Shown piece by piece: positions 22,901 through 25,199 of a stretch of 25,199 bases of DNA. Source of the stretch: Apostichopus leukothele (taxonomy: Eukaryota; Echinodermata; Holothuroidea; Aspidochirotida; Stichopodidae); contig JAAAKB020315451.1 of NCBI GenBank assembly GCA_010014835.2, forward strand, positions 1 to 25,199, written 5' to 3'. How positions within the stretch are numbered: position 1 is the first letter of the stretch; every line of letters starts with the position of its first letter. The position numbers were made by a program, and so were the translations under genes. Below the pieces are notes generated by a model. The model saw only the letters and a list, made by a program, of their open reading frames with translations. It was not told the origin of the DNA and made no database searches.

Positions 22901-23486
22901 GGGAGACAATCATCTCCAACAGAGAGCGCTTACATTGTTGAACATACTCAACGTCACACAAAATGATACTATCAGCGGTTTTAATACATTACAGAATGTA
23001 TCATTTCAGGAGAGTGGGTATAATATTTCTCTATTTTATAAACCGCATCCTTTCACAGGAGTTCAAAATCCAACCGATATGTTTCAGGCGAGTAGTAGTT
23101 ACGAAGCTGAATTCATGAATTCATTGTCTAACAATGCAAGCAAATCGGTGTTACTTGTTGGCCCCTCTTACCATCTCCAATATTGGCAAGTCGATGCTTA
23201 TCGGGAATATCTTGAGCATCTAAGAGAGGCAACGGTCCAATTTCTAAAGAGGATGCCTTTTGGCAAAATTGTTCTTATGAGCCCTCCATTCTTCACAGAT
23301 GATTACAAAATGCAAGGAATATATCAGCATATGGATAATGTACAGAGGGAAGTCTTCGAAGGATCTGGTGTATATTTCATGGACGTTTACGACTTGGAGC
23401 AAGCAGCTTCATGGGGAAAATTGAAAGACGTAACACCAGAGGTGCTAAAGGAAGAGATGCAATTATTTCTCTCTTTGGTTTGTTGA
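19931..23486 (+). CDS. NXPE-family glycoprotein, probable pseudo-esterase, 562 residues
   Basis: Four exons join in frame: 19931-20056, 20809-21557, 22263-22315 and 22726-23486. Donors are GTAAGT, GTGAGA and GTGAGT; acceptors end GCAG; intron phases are 0, 2 and 1; introns are 752, 705 and 410 bp. The ATG has A at -3. Residues 22-37 (ISLIAVAIMVAFLLG) are a signal anchor after a basic N-terminus, so the protein is probably type II or secreted. Residues about 114-206 form the neurexophilin/Ig-like domain, including RDSSGRHRTTGGDLW (137-151) and NGTYTTYMYSGWRGNSTLHV. WYEGVWNSLVC (to Cys346) and MYFLGDN (365-371) open the PC-esterase-like domain, which ends in LSLVC with the terminal Cys typical of NXPE proteins. 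Many N-glycosylation sequons occur. The expected GDS nucleophile is GDN (Asn371), and the last 50 residues contain no His. Length matches the family (about 540-560), so the gene looks complete. NXPE function is poorly known; acyl-ester chemistry is suggested by the fold, probably not here. Confidence 0.85.
21675..21830 (+). repeat. Dispersed repeat in NXPE intron 2
   Basis: The stretch begins 'gttggatccaggattttaga' and runs through G-rich 'ggggtgtggcgggggcg' and 'ggaggggagggggcg' to 'acccctggatgcacacctg'. The opening resembles the sequence near 24583, and this 'ggatccaggatttt' start is one I recall as a frequent repeat in marine invertebrates. Ends approximate. Confidence 0.5.
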
Positions 23487-23680
23487 ATAACCAAAACAAG
23501 ATATGTATCTGATGCCGTAGACCATTTATTGGTCGAGATATGACATGAAGTCCTAGTTTCCTTTCAATATATTCCAGGTTAGATTTTGAAAGCAATTTTT
23601 GAAAAAAGGAAAATAAGGATTACCGACTTCAAATATTTCTCAACAGAAATTATACAAAGCATTGATAAGAGGGAGTGAAT

Positions 23681-23723
23681 AATAAATGAATAATAATGAA
23701 TAATGAAAAAAGGGAGAAATAAA
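23681..23723 (+). terminator. Polyadenylation signals of the NXPE gene
   Basis: AATAAA occurs at 23681-23686 and 23718-23723, about 195 and 232 nt after the stop codon, giving a 3' UTR of roughly 210-260 nt. Confidence 0.5.
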
Positions 23724-24029
23724 ATCGACAACAAGGAACCCAAGATCCTTTCCGAATCACATGGCATCCGTTTTATGAAAGTGTGAGTGTTTTCTTGTTT
23801 AAGAGCGATATTTAAATTTGTTGCTATAGCAGATTATCTTAAAATTGCAGTTTTAATTATCATGCGAAGGGTAGTAAGAGTTGGTTTAGAATCGAGAAAA
23901 TTCTGTTAACAACTAAAACGCAGCTTGTAAATCTATTTCGCTTACATCGAGCAAAGAGAGACAAATTTGGTATAATATTTATTTTAACTTTTATGTCTTT
24001 ACTTTCATGAATTTTCTTTAACATATATG

Positions 24030-24115
24030 TAGGAAAAGGGGGACCAGCAATCCCCCCCCCCCCCTCGCCACTTTGATAGTTGGGGGCAGTTGTTTCTGCT
24101 CCAGACACAACCAAG
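24030..24115. repeat. C-run and G-rich repeat remnant
   Basis: 'aggaaaagggggaccagcaa' is followed by 13 consecutive C (24052-24064) and then 'tagttgggggcagttgtttc'. The G-rich and C-rich halves partly complement each other, as in the other G-rich dispersed repeats of this window. Boundaries are unclear. Confidence 0.4.
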
Positions 24116-24582
24116 GATGCAATCCATGTACAGCAATGCTAAATCATGCAGCAGCTTGTTCGTTTACATTAATTGGCATAAATATGCCTTGCAGTCAAAT
24201 AATAAATTTTCAGATTTCATTTTCCTCATAATACGACCATTCTTCACACAAGTGATGATAATACTGAAATACTGGGATTTAGAAAACAATTCTTTTGATA
24301 AAGACCTAAAAGTCAACCCGTTTTCTGCCTCGGTACATTGTACTCTTTACCAAAGAATGTAGGCATATATTAACCCTGTTTGTCTAAAACTTCGAATCAA
24401 ATAAAAAAAATGATATTTTTGATAACTTTTAATACGAAATGTTAATGACAGAGTTACTCAAAGTGAACCTGCAATTATGTCAGAATGTTTAAATTTGTAA
24501 TCAATCGTCTTGTGAATTGTGGGGATTTTTTCTAATGGATTCAAAGCTGTTTTCTGGTCATCTCATCTTCTCCTTGTCACAG

Positions 24583-24640
24583 GTGCGGATTCAGATCTTA
24601 AAAAGATAGGGTGTGGCTCCGAGGTCGTAAAAGCGGTCCA
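24583..24640 (+). repeat. Second copy of the 'ggatccagga' dispersed repeat
   Basis: 'ggtgcggattcagatcttaa' followed by 'aaagatagggtgtggct' aligns with 21679-21715 in the same orientation with roughly three quarters of bases alike by eye. After this the two copies diverge. Confidence 0.4.
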
Positions 24641-25199
24641 CCAGAAAAGATTTTTAAATGCAATATTTTGAGGCACATTTAGGAAATTATTTCTAACGAA
24701 ACACAAGTTTGTTCTAATAACTGTTTTAAAGAAATAGTGGGAAGGAATGCACACATAACAATAATTTGGAAGGCCGATTAAACTTACACCTGTCATTAAC
24801 CTTCACATTATGTTTACTTTGTTTTAATTAATTTGATACCAATAAAGGAATCATTTCCATTTTGATAACATCACTTTTTCTTTCTGCACATTAGAATCAT
24901 TTAAAGGCAAGCGCAATAGATATCGGATGCACTTATCATCATATTGAGTTAGGTAGTTTTTCGCAATTGCTTGAATGCGTGTCTGCAAACTGCGCCGCAG
25001 TCGCCTTGTTAATCAATTTTTGGTGTAACCTGAGTAACAGTTTATTTCTTGAACGTTTAGTATTCCTTTAATGGTCAACTATGGAAACAATACTCACGTT
25101 TGATTACTTTCACAGCAATATAGATATTGATAGGGTAGAATTAATTGTAAATCATTGGTTCAGTCATTTGCATGGATTAGAGAGAGTGAGAGAGAAGGG

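Larger units (their letters stand above)
23724..25199. other. Right flank, no gene recognised
   Basis: AT-rich sequence with decayed repeats and no convincing coding frame. The frames at 23860-24114, 24090-24362 and 24563-24796 overlap repeats or lack any motif. The window ends in an AG-rich run (agagagagtgagagaga). Confidence 0.45.

Overview
The window looks like nuclear DNA of a marine invertebrate deuterostome, most likely an echinoderm (a sea cucumber or sea urchin). This rests on intron-rich genes with GT/AG splice sites, an AT-rich intergenic background, many scattered 'taggcctac' and 'tactgta/tacagta' words, and a dispersed repeat (241-705) of a kind I associate with such genomes. The species call is inference. 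I see nothing prokaryotic, no viral fossil, and no CRISPR array or operon.

Layout from left to right. Positions 1-3240 are intergenic, with a TGACC-rich dispersed repeat (241-705) and a three-copy tandem repeat (2718-2875). Positions 3241-7100 on the minus strand hold a five-exon gene for an unrecognised 199-residue coiled-coil protein. Its third intron opens with a 17-unit, 48-bp minisatellite whose edge coincides with the functional splice donor. Positions 7101-11041 hold no recognisable gene. A plus-strand exon at 11042-11166 encodes a clear PAIP2-like PABP-interacting segment, but I find no other exon of that gene. A probable first exon of an unknown minus-strand gene ends its ATG at 13463. 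Next to it is a 470-bp fold-back element (13724-14193) full of short GATAAACT/AGTTTATC palindromes and flanked by a 6-bp duplication. A GC-rich dispersed repeat lies near 14690-14830.

The right half carries the two best genes. The minus strand, 16160-17095, encodes a complete arylamine N-acetyltransferase-like protein of 311 residues in one coding exon, with a likely upstream non-coding exon. Its catalytic triad reads Cys-His-Glu instead of Cys-His-Asp. The plus strand, 19931-23486, encodes a complete four-exon NXPE-family protein (562 residues, type II membrane or secreted glycoprotein). Its esterase-like domain has Asn where the nucleophilic Ser is expected and no His near its C-terminus, so it looks like a pseudo-esterase.

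The genes show no sign of acting in one pathway; this is an ordinary gene neighbourhood. The main interest lies in the altered active sites, the minisatellite that abuts a splice donor, the orphan PAIP2-like exon and the fold-back element.
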